Source: Opisthorchis felineus (Eukaryota; Platyhelminthes; Trematoda; Opisthorchiida; Opisthorchiidae). Taken from it: a DNA stretch of 64,000 nt. A program made the translations under genes and the position numbers. Where the stretch lies: positions 790,376-854,375 of the forward strand of contig SJOL01006765.1 in the NCBI GenBank assembly GCA_004794785.1, read 5' to 3'. The stretch's first letter is position 1, and every line of letters starts with the position of its first letter. A model generated the notes under the pieces. It was not told the origin of the DNA. It made no database searches and saw only the letters and a list, made by a program, of their open reading frames with translations. This document shows positions 36,901 to 51,700 of this stretch, piece after piece.

Positions 36901-39744
36901 TAGGCTGACCAAACAGGAACATCTTCCTTCGTGTGACTTTTCACTGGTTGGTTGGTTTGCACGACTTTCTGACAAGGTGATGACAATTCTTGTGATTTTA
37001 TTCTCGGCATTCGCTTTCCAGCGCTCTCTTTTGATTGATTAGTGACACGTGACAACTCGTGGTGCTGCATGATACACAACTTGACAAACGAGGACAGAGT
37101 ACTTGTTGCAACCGTTGGTCGACTTCGTCGTCCCACATTTACACCAGTAGTACTGCCTTTCCTTTGGTCGTATGTCAAACTGGTTGTCCTGAATTTGTTT
37201 CTCGTCCTTGTCATGCGGTTCTATGGCACAAGCATTTAGTTACCTTATTCTTTTTTGTTCCTCGTAACTAAGGCCACTTCTGATTCATGGTCGGGGGTCA
37301 AGCCATCTTATTTCGACTCGGCACCTGGTGTTTGTATAATGCTATATGTTGTCAGTTCGTTTCGACCGCACCATCCTTGTAAACCCGTTTTTCGGAACTT
37401 TCATTTAGACCCATATCAATATGTTGACGTGCGCGGCAGGCGCACGTGTCTGATCGATCGGCATGTTTGTGACGATTTTGCGGTAATCATTATATGTGGT
37501 TAGTTTACGATCGATCGTTCAGTATAACAAATTTGCAGCTCACTGCCTCAGATGTTGTGCCACTCGCAGATACCAGAAACATGTACTTTGTTTATACTAG
37601 GTTTTTCTCTCGTTCACGTGTGGATTCACTTTGTTGACCTTGTAGGTACTTTTCCTGTTGTGTTAGTAGATATTATAACCTTTCAGTAGACATTGCTTGT
37701 GAGCATATTGCTTACCAATCAGCTTCCGTCAGGTTTTGTCAACCACATGGTTTTCGCTTCAGGGTGAGGCCGTGGTTCGCTCATCCTAGTAGCTGTTGAA
37801 ATACGCGATCTGATGACCAAATAATTCAGACGTGCATCCATTACACCCCACAGTCCTATGAACAATGACACAGTTGCTGTTAATGTCAGGATTAAGTGTC
37901 GAAAATAAAAACACTGATCGCCTCAAGATAGTTCATCATTTCATGAGAACATCGGTTTAGCGGACTAGATCAGTTTCTAACGCTTGCTCATTAGACACAT
38001 TGACTCCGTCACTGTTCAGGCGAGAGGATGAACCGGTTCTTTTCCATCTTTGGGATGGGTTAGCACTTTGTTTTTGCACGGTAATGTGCCTTGCTAGGAG
38101 CCACAAAAACAATCTTTACTCGGTAATCTATCGTCATCGGCCCAAACTGATATTAAAGAAAACCGCAGGAGGACGAACGAGAAAGGGTGGGAATGTCTGG
38201 GATGTTGTAAGACCTTGTTATTTGCACCGAACGAGTATCCCATGGATGAATCCCAGTTTACTAAAATTATTTTAATTCAGGTCTATCCGTGGTCTTCAAC
38301 TGATGGGACATTTCCGTATTAGGACGAATTCAGAGATTTCAGTGGAAGAACAGATACCATAGGTTTACATAGTGAAGCTTCCGTTGTAGGGATCGTGCGC
38401 CTGAAGCACGAAACATTTAGTTTGCCCATTTGGAATGAGTGTAAGTGATATTTTCTTGCAAGGCTCGGTAAGAGGACTTTTGATTGACTAATACTCTGAA
38501 GTTTTGCCCAGAGATTTGCTGAATAATACTGAACCAACATGTGGAGCAAATCACCATCTAAACTACCTTTCAGTGAATCACTTGGGACCTTGGCTTCTTT
38601 GTTTTCTCCATACGTGCATCGATTGGGTATTGCGTCTTGTCGAAGCACCTGTCATATATCTTTCCATTCAGTTAATATTTCATCGTACCACGCAATCCAC
38701 TTCGTGCTTGATCCTGATGTAGTTAGATGCATCCGATGATCGACCGGTCACATTGTGCCTTGCTTAGCAAAACGGGGAGAGAGGAGATCCAGAACTAACC
38801 CATCGCCCTTCAGCTGTAACACTTTTCCGGTGCCTAGCTTGCCATGCCACCCGAAGGATGCACGAGGGCTGAAATACTGCGGGGTTGCCCTTGCCTAGAC
38901 AGGAGCAGTCGAGATGCAGAGGTTAGGATCGAACCACAGACCTTCCGGTCAGTAAATTCGCGCTTTAACCGATGAGCCATCTCTCTAGCCCGCCATAAAC
39001 CTCCAGCACTTTCAGACAATCTGGATAGAAACATGGTATGAAAGCCACTGACATGCGTTGGCTACCATATCTTTCGGTGTCTCCGGTCAAACGGTGAGGG
39101 TCACGCGGGTTCCATCTTATATGCCGAGCTGCATCTATCCTTCCCTTCAGTTCACCTCTAGGCTTCCATCACTCCGAACTGGGCACGGAAAGCTACGCTG
39201 GTCGCAGACGGCACACGCAGCACATGACCAAGCTTGCTTTGCTGAAGCATTCAACGAATGGAGTGCCTTCCGTGTAAACGAAGACCCATTTCCTCCCCCC
39301 TTCTCCATTGCAAATTTGCTGATACCAACCGATACCAGCCACCGGTGATGGTTACGTCTCGCAGACGTGCAGTAACACGTCCCGCACTGGGGTCTGATAC
39401 ATGGCCCTTTGGGACGCATGTGCCTTTTTGGGGCAATAAGTGGAGCTAATTGGCAAATGTGATTTTGGCCTTTGAGATCCGTACCTTGAATTCTGTCGTA
39501 CCGCTGACAGTAAATGTAACCGCCGGGATACGTATATTGTTCCACAACTTCCAAATCTCCTCCAATTCTCAAAGACATGTTCAAAGGCTGTACGTCCCGC
39601 TGCACGACTTCGCACATTATCGGTGCGAGGTGCATAGCGGGAAAATATGCTTCCTTGGTCAGTTCTTCTACTAACGCTTGCGCCTCTTTCTCTTCAAAAA
39701 TGTCATTAATATCGTCTGCATATTCTAAGTCAACATGGGTTTCT

Positions 39745-39795
<51 letters not shown>

Positions 39796-42700
39796 ACACT
39801 GAAGTTATGGAGCCCCTCCAGAGTCCGCCTAATTAGCTCATCAGTGACGAAATTGGGCTAACGTGGTGGGAGTGCTTATCCTCGTAGGACACCACTACCT
39901 TGAGAGACTATTTCCAGAGCTTACCATAAGTACGTGAATACAAAGGGCGTTTGAGGTTCGCAAATTTGTATCACTTGAACTGTTGCACAAGCGTGTTGAG
40001 AACGAATCGGTCGATAGAATCGAATTCAGCCCATCCGTCCCCAAACGTATCGTGGATGCGTTGGTGACTCATCTTTTTTGGCAGCCGTTTACTTGCATCT
40101 GAACAATCTCAGAATCGGGAAAGTAGAGTTCATTGTTACAGCACAAACGCTTGACAGATTTATCTCGAGTGTACTCCCCACTGGCACTTAAATGCCAATG
40201 TGTAAAGGAGACTTTCCTTGATAAATGCAAAGCGAAGTAAATGAGCCTATGGCTGTGTGCGAAGATTTTCGTCTGACGACTTGATGAATGGCTCTTTTGT
40301 GCCTGTGCGATTGCCTTATCCAGATTGGTACGTGTGCCTTTTACGAATGGTCATTGAATCGTTTGCAGCATTATCTATTTGAAAACCAGCTACATCTGTC
40401 ATGCCCGTATGGTACGGGAATTCCAACTGACTTAAACTAAATCCTACGTTGTTTATATCGCTCATAGCTGTTTTCAGTCACGTCAACAGTTTGATAAGCG
40501 CTAATTATCCCAATCAGTTGTATGAGTGGTGAATTTTACAAAACCCTTATTAGATCGATACCTTTATTATCAGTTTCCAGTAGTTTGCTAACTATTTTTG
40601 TCCTCAGTATAGCTAGGCGTGTTGCTGCATTACCTTATGGTTTTCGATCTTGCTGAATCCACAGACTATGCGACCCTGGCTCCAGGAGGCCATCTCCTCG
40701 ACTCGTTTGCTGGAGTCTAATTACACTGTTGACGGTCCCCTCACCTGGAAAGCCTTCCATCAGCTGGCGGGTCGTGGATCCGATGAGACGTGCAAACCAC
40801 AACCCATCCCTCAATTACGTGTGGGTGGTTCGGAAAAAGATCACTTATTGATTTCACCTTTTTCTCTCCGTGACTGGGTAAGTTTCCGATGTCGCAGCCT
40901 TTCCACTTGCTTTTCTGTAACGGCCGTCCTGACACATTCGTTAATTTTCACTTCAATTTTTTTCCCCAAGCAATTTCGCCCCCCCCCCCCAGTTCCGGTT
41001 TACGTGGATCAGCCTAACCTGCATTTTATATGGATTCCTTAATTGATAAAGTTGTGTGTAGCCACTGTTCCAACTTTTTTCAGCCTCTAGACCGTATTGG
41101 TTTGTCATAGATTTTCGTAATACCTTTGCACTAGGTAGTCCTTTGACCTGATAAGGTCACATCAGTGATTTGGGATGATAAGCCCCGTTATTTTATTTGT
41201 CTCGGGTTGCGTTAATATATCGGAACACTGTCGCAATTGTGGATGTGATCGTTGCGACACATTTAGTCCTAAACTGAGTTTTACATGGTTCACGTTCGTT
41301 GCAAAGTGTCTTCAATCAAACACTTCAATCCACTATTACCACTGAGTCGGTATTCAGTGTATGTTACACGAATAGTCGGTCATCCGTTAATTCCATGCAG
41401 TGTGGTAAACCCAAGGACTTGCGCACAATAGAACGGTTCAGCAGAAATTGGGTCAACTTATTCCACAACCGTATGCACAACGGCACCGGTTTGATGCCAA
41501 TGTACTCCGGTCTCGTTAACAAGACAGGCCCTCAAGTTTAACTGTTAGGGATTGCGGCGCGGGTTTCACATGGGCATATTGGTGCAAAGGGGAGGCTGAA
41601 GTTTTCGAGTTCTGGGTCCTAATGGCTCAAAATGTAAAAGATAATAAAAAGATAATCGTTCAGCTGTAACACCCTTTTGGTGCCAAACTGCCATGCCACC
41701 AGAAGGAAGCACGAGGGCTGGGATACTGCCAGGTTGCCCAAACCTAGACAGGGGAAGTCGAGAGGCAGAGGTCGGGTTCGAACCACGGGCCTTCCGGTCA
41801 GTAAATTCGCGCTCTAACCACTTGAACCATCTCGCCCCGTTGGTATAAAGTATTGTTGAAAGTACTTTGGCTTTCCTCACAATTGTTAGCGTGCTGATGT
41901 TGAATATAATGTCGTTTCTGAAGTTTTGCGAACACTGACTTTCGCTTCTGCGGTTCGACAACATTTGGCATTGCGGACATGAATACTGCGTTTGTCAACG
42001 CTTCGTTGATCACATTGAAAGCTGTGATTTCGACTACCGGAAAATTCGATGATAGCGCGGTAAATGTTCACTCATATTTCGGATTGCAGTTATTGTCCAT
42101 GCCACTAGATTGCTGGCGTTATGCACTTCGGTGGGTTCTCTGCTGTTTATAGTTACGGTGAGGAAAATCAAGACTTTCTAGAGCTTACGTTCGTTTCGGT
42201 GTGGCAATTTCCCACTTGGTGGTCGCGTTCCTTCATAATTCAATTTATCAGCTATAAACCGTCTACCATAGACACATTAGTTCCAGCTGCTACAGTTTCG
42301 ATCACCGGAAGACGGGTATGTCGTACGTACAACCAGCTTTGGAGGCGAAGGCATGTTCAGTTTGTTCGGAGATTTGGTAGCTACGCATTGAAGGCGATAG
42401 CTCTGATGCACGAGCGCCACTGACTGCACGATTGGTCCGTTTCTGCCATTGTCATTTACCACTGGTGATTTAAGTCCCGGGGTCCCCATCCAGAGAGGCG
42501 GTGGTTTTCGACCCGACCAAGTTTACTAGTTAGTGTTTTCGGGCTTCGTTGCCAGGTTATACACTGTCAACCTCTCGGTCGCTTCCACTCAGCACAGGGC
42601 TGGGCGAAAACAGCTCTGCGAGGCAGGCGGTCTTCTGGCATGCGGAGTACATGTCCTAACCAGCGTAACCTATGAAGCGTGAGTAATTCATCTATCGCTG

Positions 42701-45700
42701 GAGAGTACCTTCTTCCCAGGACCATCTGGCGTACCTCAGCATTGCTGATCCGATTTTCCCACCAGACCTGACCAATGCTTTGGAGACACCGATGGTCAAA
42801 CACTGACATCTTCCGTATGTCCTCTGCGCGTAGGGGCCACGTCTCTGATCCATAAAGCAGTATGGATCGCACAACCGCAGTATAAACTTCCCCTTGACAG
42901 ACAAACTGACGTCACGTCGGCGCCATAGGTGTCGGAGGTTGGCAAAATCTGCCCTGGCCTTTCCGATTCGAGAAATAACCTCATCTCCAGCCAGTCCGCC
43001 GGAACTTATACAGCTGCCCGGGTAAACAATTTTATCTACCACGTCGATTGGCTCACCTGCAAGCATGAGGTGTGGGTTTGATCCAACCCAGTCTTGTAGC
43101 AGCGCTTTACACTTTTCAGGTGCGAAGCGATGGCAAACCGTGCGGCAGAGTCACTTAGGTTATTTAAAATAGTTTGCATTTTTGAAGGAGCTGAACCAAA
43201 GGGAGCAATATCGTCCGCATACTCAATGTCTGTGAGTGAACGTCCCTGGAGCATTTCGACTCCCGAGGTTTCAGAGGCAGGCAGAGAAACTTCAAGCAGC
43301 ATATCAATAACGAAGTTGAAGGGGAAAGGGGAAAGAGGGCAGGCTTGTCTTACTCCACGGAATGTGGTGAACTTAGGCGAGGGCTTCCCCTATACTTGTA
43401 CGCGCCCACGGGTGTTCGCATGCAGTGCCTTCATAAGGGATAGAAATTTGGAAGGGACACCTTTGATCGCCAGACACTGCCAAAGTTGCTGACGATCGAC
43501 AGAATCAAAAGCAGCTTTAAAATCCAGAAAAACGACCAACGTGGGCCGTCTGAAGGAGTGGCGCTGTTCAAGAATGTGTCTTAAGGTAAAGATATCGTCG
43601 ATGCATCCTCGACGAGGAAAAAAACCCAGGTTGATTCTCACGAGCATCTCTCCTCCAATAATCAATCAACCTGCGCGAAATAATACCAGCGGGCACCTTA
43701 GGTGGAACGGATACCAGACTGATACCACGGTGGTTTTCGCATGATGTTCTTGCGCCCTTTTTGATTCTGGAGTAACCGTCGTCGAGCTCCATTCAACTGG
43801 TATTCTGTTTTTGTTCCAAATCTCCTACGGTATAGTTGTCAGACTGTTCACCAGGACGTCGCCACCTTTGAAGAGCGCGGGGTGTAGACCATCCGGGCCA
43901 GGTTCATTGTCGCGTCTCAGGTTTGGTATCTCCCGCTGGGTTTCGGTTGCTGATGACGGGTTGGTGTCAATGGTTAGAGCGCGAATTTACACACTGGAGG
44001 GTCCGTGGTTCGAACCCGACCTCTGCCTCTCGACTTCCCCTGTCTAGGCTTGGGCAACCTGGCAGTATCCCAGCCCTCGTGCTTCCATCGGGTGGCATGG
44101 CAGCTAGGCACCGAAAGGGTGTTACAGCTGAACGATTTATTTTATTTATTTCCGAGTAGCTGCGAATTATTCGTGTTCGGTTAATAGTGTGCCGGCTTCT
44201 GTGCCTCGGAATCTGAATTATTTCTGGCTGTGGTCTTGGAGAAAATATCTTAATGTGTTCGTTTAGGTAAATTGTTGCGTCTTCCTCTTAATTGCTTGAA
44301 TAGGCATCAGGACGCACCTGGAGTCAGTCTCAGCCGTTAGTCATTTACACGGTAACATAAAATGGTAACCCAGTTTGCTGGTTGCCTCCAAGTTCGTTGG
44401 TTAACTTTTGTGATTCAGTACGTTCTCCAGGTGCGCTCATTGTATTTTACTAACTATCTGTGTACTGTAATATCGCGATAAGTTTTTCTCGTATTTTCTC
44501 CCCTATTGGTAAAAATAATAAAATACAAAATTTACACCCACTTTATTAGTTAAGCAAAGAGGCCACAAGCCGTCGATATGGGGGGCATCGAAATAAATCC
44601 GATCGAAACTTTTGTCAGGGGACTAGTGCTTCCCCCATTAAATACACAAAAACCACATGACGATACGGAACTCATCAAAGTTTGGATTATAGCGGTGGTT
44701 TAACCGTATGCCTGTCACGCTTTTCCTACATTTCGAATGTGTCAGTTGCGTTACGTTTCCCGGAATGTTCTCTAACAGGCAGTCACTATTGCGATCAACT
44801 AAAAACCGCATGACTTCGGTTTGGTGGGCATGATAACCCTTGTCTGCACTGGTCCGTCAAAGCACGCTGTTATAATTAAAGCAATATTACTTGAACAACG
44901 CCTGTTCATTTTTCGCGCGGGTTATACTACCTTTCAATAACGTTCTGTCTAGACCCCATTTGGAGTGTGCCTAATAGAGTGGACTAAAACTGAGAGCAGC
45001 GCTGCGGCTCTGCATACAACTCCCTGCTGGGTTTCAGTAGCCTTGCTTCGCATTCATGCTCGAACGCCTACTCAGTTTCCTACTCGTACCCCCACTATGA
45101 CGGTGGACTTGTCGCGATACCTCGACCAAATGAACTTAACCTGTGAAACTCAATTCAGCATCAAGTTTCGTTTTTTGACACAAAAAGTCTCAACATCATA
45201 GTTAGACGATATGTATATGTCATTTTTTAGGACCGACTCTCACTTTCGCCTCTTTCACAACCGAAAAATATCGCTTATGCGGTCATCCTTCCAACTGAGC
45301 ATTTTGGACAAAGGCCTGACCGTAACCTATACCTGAGTCCTCCAATGCCAGTTTTGGGTCACAGCGATATGGGACGCATTCTGAATTCAACAAGGAAGCG
45401 TATGAATGAGACCAGTGCTGTTCAGCGCTCAAACGAAAATTGGCTCATTGAACACTCTTTATCTCAATTTCTCACTGAACTGTCCCGTATATACGAAAAC
45501 TGTCGCTTGGGAAATCACTTACCTTATCACCAACCTGAACTCAACCGTCCGGAAACGGCATTCATTCAGGTTGATCCAGTTCCAAGTACGTGCTTTTTAT
45601 ACCACTTCCATTTAATTTGTCCTTTAACTCATTACCCATCCGACTTATCTCACTGACAGGCGATTTCGTAGGATGCCATCATAACACCCCGAAGAGCTCA

Positions 45701-48700
45701 TTCTATCCGGGACTATGTAGACCTGACAGCAGTACACTCTGGCTGTTGATAGTCTAGTAGGTGGTGCAGTTTCTCCCGATTATTGGGTATCAGCGTTCGC
45801 CTTAGGTCGGCGACAATTCAACCCCGGCTGGCTAGTGACAGTTTTAGCGACATTTAACAAAATGAGAACGGTGACTCGACACACGGCCAGTTTCGCTCGC
45901 ACTGGTACTCATCTTAGCTGTCAGTGATGAAGATCTTCACGATTTAGGTTCATTTCCCTTATCTTCCAGTTGGAATAAACACGTGGCCTTACTGTACTTG
46001 GAAACCACCGGGAGGGATTGCCCAAACATTGTCATCAGTGTGTAGAACTAGTTCGGCTGCTTCCATTGATGGTCGATCTGCTGGTTGCCCATTCCTCCAC
46101 TGGTGGTGAAACGTTTACGAGTTTAACAAGTAGGTCGCCAGCCATAGTAGTATCTTTTTGAAGGGCCGTTCACTGTAAAAGTAATCAAGTAGCCAACCAA
46201 AACGGACCACTTGGGGTCTTTTTTTTCAGGGAAGGACACCTTACCGGTTCACTTTGAAAATGATCTTGCACATACTGTGGTTTCATCTTCCCAGCAGTCC
46301 GATAGAAGCGAAGTTTGTTAACCTAGCTAACCTCAGAATCTCGATTTCCAAGTCAAATCTTCCAATGGTAATCTACGGCAGTTCACTGATTAAAGGCTAT
46401 TCCGGGGAGCGACTATTCACCCTAGGGAGTCTTTTGGTCGTAGACCAATCTGCCAGTTCGCAGCAAACTGCACATAAGTCATTTTCATAAATACCTCTGT
46501 TATTTATGTCCGAACTAGTTTACCATATTCTTTACATACGACGCCTGTCTGACCTCCATTCGCTCCGAAGCAATAGGTTTTTTAGGCATATTTAGTTTCC
46601 TTTGGCCATCCAAGGTCAACTCTATCAAAGGGTTATTAGCCGTGTCTAGCGGCTGAGCTAGTGGTTGGAGGACGTAAGATTGTGTGTAATGCAAAGGTGA
46701 GTTTCTAGGTGTGCTTCCAGCTGTGCGCTCCACGCTCCCATCGGCTTTCAAACAGATGTAACACCTTTCCTAGTTTCAGGTGAAGCTGCCCTACCGTCCA
46801 AAGGTAGGCTCTTCAGAGGAGAAAAGTTGTGCTTTCGCTGCATAGATGCCCCAGTTTCAATGAACTTTCACTTTATTCTCCTATGAAGTTTGGGTGAACA
46901 CATTGCACTATAGTGTTTCAACGTAGGCGAGCATCCACCAACAGTTTGACACATGCGTAAAACATATAAATTAGATTTCTGATTCAGGTTATGACCCAAA
47001 ATAATCACTGGCTGATTGGTGAAAATCCACCGCATCTTTTTGGGAGCATAAACATGACCTACTTGCATTACGGTGGTCACTGGGCTGCTTTTCATCACAT
47101 TGTGATGAGAGTTCCGTACTAGTACGCTGGTTTTGCTCGTGCCGCGAATCCATTGCCTCTGTCAAATTCGGAGATTGGTTGCCTAGAAGAGTTGTACAAA
47201 GATAGATACAACTAGCATACCGTTATTATGTACAAGTACGCTTATTATCGTTATTGGAGGGAGAGGTAAATGGTGGGGGTGGTACAACTGTAGCCAGTCA
47301 ATGGTGGCAATTCTCAAACTTTCCAGCTTATCGCCTTCTAAGTTTTTCTTGTCGTCAGAAACGGTAAAACCGGAAGAGTTATATCTTTAGGAATACCCCC
47401 TCTACAAATGATCATCCACCCGTGGATTATGCGCAACAGTGCTCCTAGTCCGACACGAATTGTGTGCCATCCCTCCGAAGAGAAAACCAATTCTAGTAGA
47501 TGTCTGATATCCTCTTCTCTGTTATAAGGAAAAGCCTACGCAGTGGTGAGTAGAAATCAGTTTGTGAATGTCAAACCGCCAAGCGAGGATCCACTGGCAT
47601 TTAAGCAGATGCATTTCAATGTTCGAATACCTAGATGAACAGGGCAGATATTACCTTGTCGACGTATCATGAACGTGACCAATTGCTGTCTACTGATTTC
47701 CACACCAGTCGTGCTATCACATGTATTCTGGACGAGCAAGTTTCGTAAGCAGATCTATCAGACCGACACTGACCACGGGGGACGTGGTTGCACATAATAA
47801 AATGCTCATTATCAAAGGATGTATTTTGACAACACCACAAATCTGACCCAAAATAGGCTTAGAACATCTCGGTTTGGTGGCACACACTTAGGAACTAAAG
47901 TTCACTGTTCCGTTACAATATGCGAAGACGCGTAAGGACAGTGCCCTGCATCATGATGTGACAACGACTATCTCGGTTGTGTGCACATGGCACATTCAAC
48001 TTAAATGATGCTCTGCTAAACAGAACAAGTATGCAAGTCGACTACAATGACACTTCACCTGCAGCCTCCTACCGCCCCCAAGGGGACGACCCACCGTCAG
48101 TTGAGAAGCATTGATCTGCATTTGGGAGAAACTTTGCACAAAACTGGTGAACAGAGCTTATCCTGAACTTTTCAGAGTGTGTTGTGTGAAGTACGCCTGG
48201 CAGTGAGGTCGGTTTTTTAAAACGTCTTACTTAGTTCTTCTCAGCCACCTGTAGTATATCATTACTGCTTTCAAGTCCATCAGCATGCGCTTTTGTCCAT
48301 ACTGTGCATATTTCGGAAGAGTTAATCGGGCAGCCGTTTAATTTCAATCACCGAGCCATGTAGTCAACGACAGAAGCCAACCATGTGGCCTTAAGCAATA
48401 GGGTTATCCGTTCGTTTTCAGAAAAGCCGAAAGCAGAACAAAGGTACTGACCTCTGATCTCCACCAACTGTGTATGGGAATTGTGCTTCCTCTCTTCACG
48501 CGCTTCTGAATTGTTTTTGATTGTTTACAATGTACCTTCGCTTGCAGTATCTCTTGTATAATATGGTCTAACATAGTCCGATCTTTACTGTTTTTCGCTA
48601 CAGCTAAGCAACTTATGAACGACCGCAGTGAAATGCCACCGGATCTTTTCCAGTCTCTCGTTCAACAACTCCAAGGCCATTGCGATTCACCAGAAGCTTT

Positions 48701-51700
48701 CATCGATTACTTGCAGTCATACGTTAGAGCAGCGTTCTCTGCCGCATTGACCCGTTTTGAGGAACGTGGGATCGCGGTACCCACCTCCGTCCGAAGCTCA
48801 GGTTCCCCGCAGGCGGAGACATCCGATCTTTTCCCGACTTCTGCCAGTCAGCGGTCAAATACAGCTGTAAAGAAGGATTTTGACAAAGAAAACGATCTAA
48901 AGTCAAAAGTCCGTTCAAGCGCGCCAAGGACCGGAAAAATACTGGGCCATTCTTCAACGAACCCGCGTAATGGCCAAGGTCCTCTCACCTCCTCTCTTGA
49001 TAGTTCGTCTTGGGTTACTACTCGTGATACGTACCTTGTAATTTACTTCCTGAATCCATTTTCCCAGGTGAGTCAAGCTTACTTCACGTTATTTCACCTG
49101 TTTATTGGAGTAATGTTTGAGTTGGCGCGAAAGGCATAGGCTCTTAGTTGGCGGATTCCATCAGACTTTTCGCCCGCGGTGCGGAACTACTTCTTTTTCA
49201 TGCAGTGATTGCATATCGTCGCTTTTAGACAGATCTGTGCAACTGATTCGTTCTATTTCGAGTGGATTCATGGAAACAGTTACATCCGCTTTCAACCGTA
49301 TTTTCGGACTACTTTTTCCGTACCGTCAGTTTGTGCCCACTGGAGAGATCAGAGAAGAAATGTAAACTAATTCCATGTCATCCGTTCTTCAGTGTTGCAA
49401 TGGTCCTGCGAGAAACAATGATGGAAAATCACTTCCTTTAGGTCCAACCACGCCAGGAAGACCAACGGAAGCAGTCCAACGGAGAATAGCGAGTTCTAAT
49501 GCGAGGTGGTTTGCTGGTAAAATCGTACTGTTCGCTGCGACAGAAGTGTGAGAACAACAATCTGTTCCTTCCAGGCGACCAGCATGTCCACACTTTTGGA
49601 AGCAGTGGTGCGTTTCCCCGAGGAAGGACGTGTTAGAAAGTGTCGGCCCCAAGAGCCGCAGATCCCGGTCTGCTGAAGTTTGACCGTAACCGCCGGCTAA
49701 TTATCCAATCCGATCGAAAAAGACAAACCTTGCCATGAGCCCGATATGGGTCCAAGTGCATCTGCTGTGCGTAATATCACCAAGAGTCAGGCCTCTGTAC
49801 CTTACTGCCTGCTCCCTCGGTTGAGGTCAGTCCCTGCAGCCAAGTGAGTCGGACGATTGAGTCATTGGCTCCGGGAGGGGTCTGTCTAGAAAACCTCAAC
49901 AACCGCTGTCTTGTGGTTGGTCCTTTTGAGTCAGGCTAAGATAGGAGCCCTACATCCTCCCACTGCCTTGCTGGTTGGACTTCCTAGCCAAAGGCTGGAA
50001 GGTGAGGTAGCTTAACGAAGTCCCTTTCTGCCTGAACAACATGGAGCTATCAGTCTCTCTTACTGCTCATTATTCATCGACCCTTCCCCACGCACACTCA
50101 ACTAGGTGTTTCTGGTTCATTTCGCTCTCAGTTGCACTGTATCTAAATCCTTCGCACTAAAATAAATCCACTTTAAATTCAAAGAATCTGTTATACGTTG
50201 CAGCTTTGAACCTCTGTGCTGCGTACCACTTTGAACAACAGGCATTTCTTGTTCCCCAGTTCGGTCATGCACTTCAAACCACTTAAGACGAACCCAGATT
50301 GCTCGCCCTTTACTCTTGGTTTCCTGGTTATCTTGATGCAATGACTGGTGGCATCTAGGGCGAGAATTCTGTTCAGCTCCAACACTGAGTGCGTTTTAAC
50401 AGCTTGGATGCCAGTAAATAGTCGTTCAATTGCCTAGCTGCAACACTTCATTGCATTTCGACGCGGGTGTTAATTTGTTGTCAGCCCAGGCTCCGACAGA
50501 CGGCAGCTTCGAGTCTGAGCAGGATCGCTTCTATCGAAATTTGTCACGACTGATCTGGTGTACGAGAAGTTTAGGTATCATGATTCTGGCAGGTGTTGTG
50601 AATCCCCAAGTTAGCTGACTTAGTCCCTAAGAAGCATTTCCTGACCGCCGATTTGGGATTGACGCTCATCGCACAGATAATGTAGAGCGAAACCTTCAGT
50701 TACGTGTTGTACATAATTTGTTTCTAGTCAGCGTTAGCTTCCAGCACAAATGCTCACAGCGAGTTACCTGGAGTCCACCAACTGTAAGCTAGCCCTTCAC
50801 TCATTTGGACCGGTGGAGAGCTTCGATACAAGATTGTCGCCCATTTTGGAGTACACCACTTGACTCTGCCCAAGGCATTTTACGGACACGCGTATCAGTT
50901 CGCCTTATTTCTGGAACATGCCGGTTGCTGCAGTGATTTTCAGCTCATCACCTGCACATTTTGTATGTCTAAATCAAGTTGAGTTGACTGAAAAGCTCCC
51001 AGAACCGAACTGGTACAATGAGGATAATTATGAATTGGGTAGTAATGGGAAAAAGAGTAATTGGAAAAAAGTCACGCTCACAGCTTTTGAAACCGTCTAC
51101 CAGAAGTCGCTTGTACATCTCAAAGAATACTGGATGTAGTCATGATCAGCCGCTCTCACTGATGCCTGGAAAACTATGCCAGTCAATGGGGCCCTGATAC
51201 CCTCATGTCGTAGATGCCCAGTTTCTCATTTCTTCAGACACCTGGAACAAATCAGTATCAATTGGCTAATTGTGTCCAACGTCTTCAGTACTTGGCTACA
51301 TCTAACTAACTAAATGGATGACAGTCTTTCGACCAGCCTGCTTTATTGCCGAAAACTTCATTGGCATCAGTGCAGTTAGGGCGGTTTTCGTGACGGGCTG
51401 TGATCACTGTGAAGCTGACGTACCGATGGCATATCCCAGATCCGCCATCTTCCGGAAGAGTATACCGCAGATGACGGTGCTCTTGACGTAAGCACTGAAT
51501 CTTAACCCGCTTCCCCTTTTTAGGTTTTCTCATTTTCTCTCAAGTATCACAATCATTCTGCAAAGTCCCACCCTGCCGAGACTGCACGATTTCACTCCTC
51601 TTATGACCCGTAGATGCTTTGCAATGTACCGTACTGGACAAACATGTTTCCATTCAGATTGCTTGCCATGCAAGGGGGACAAGGTCACTTTCCAGTTATT

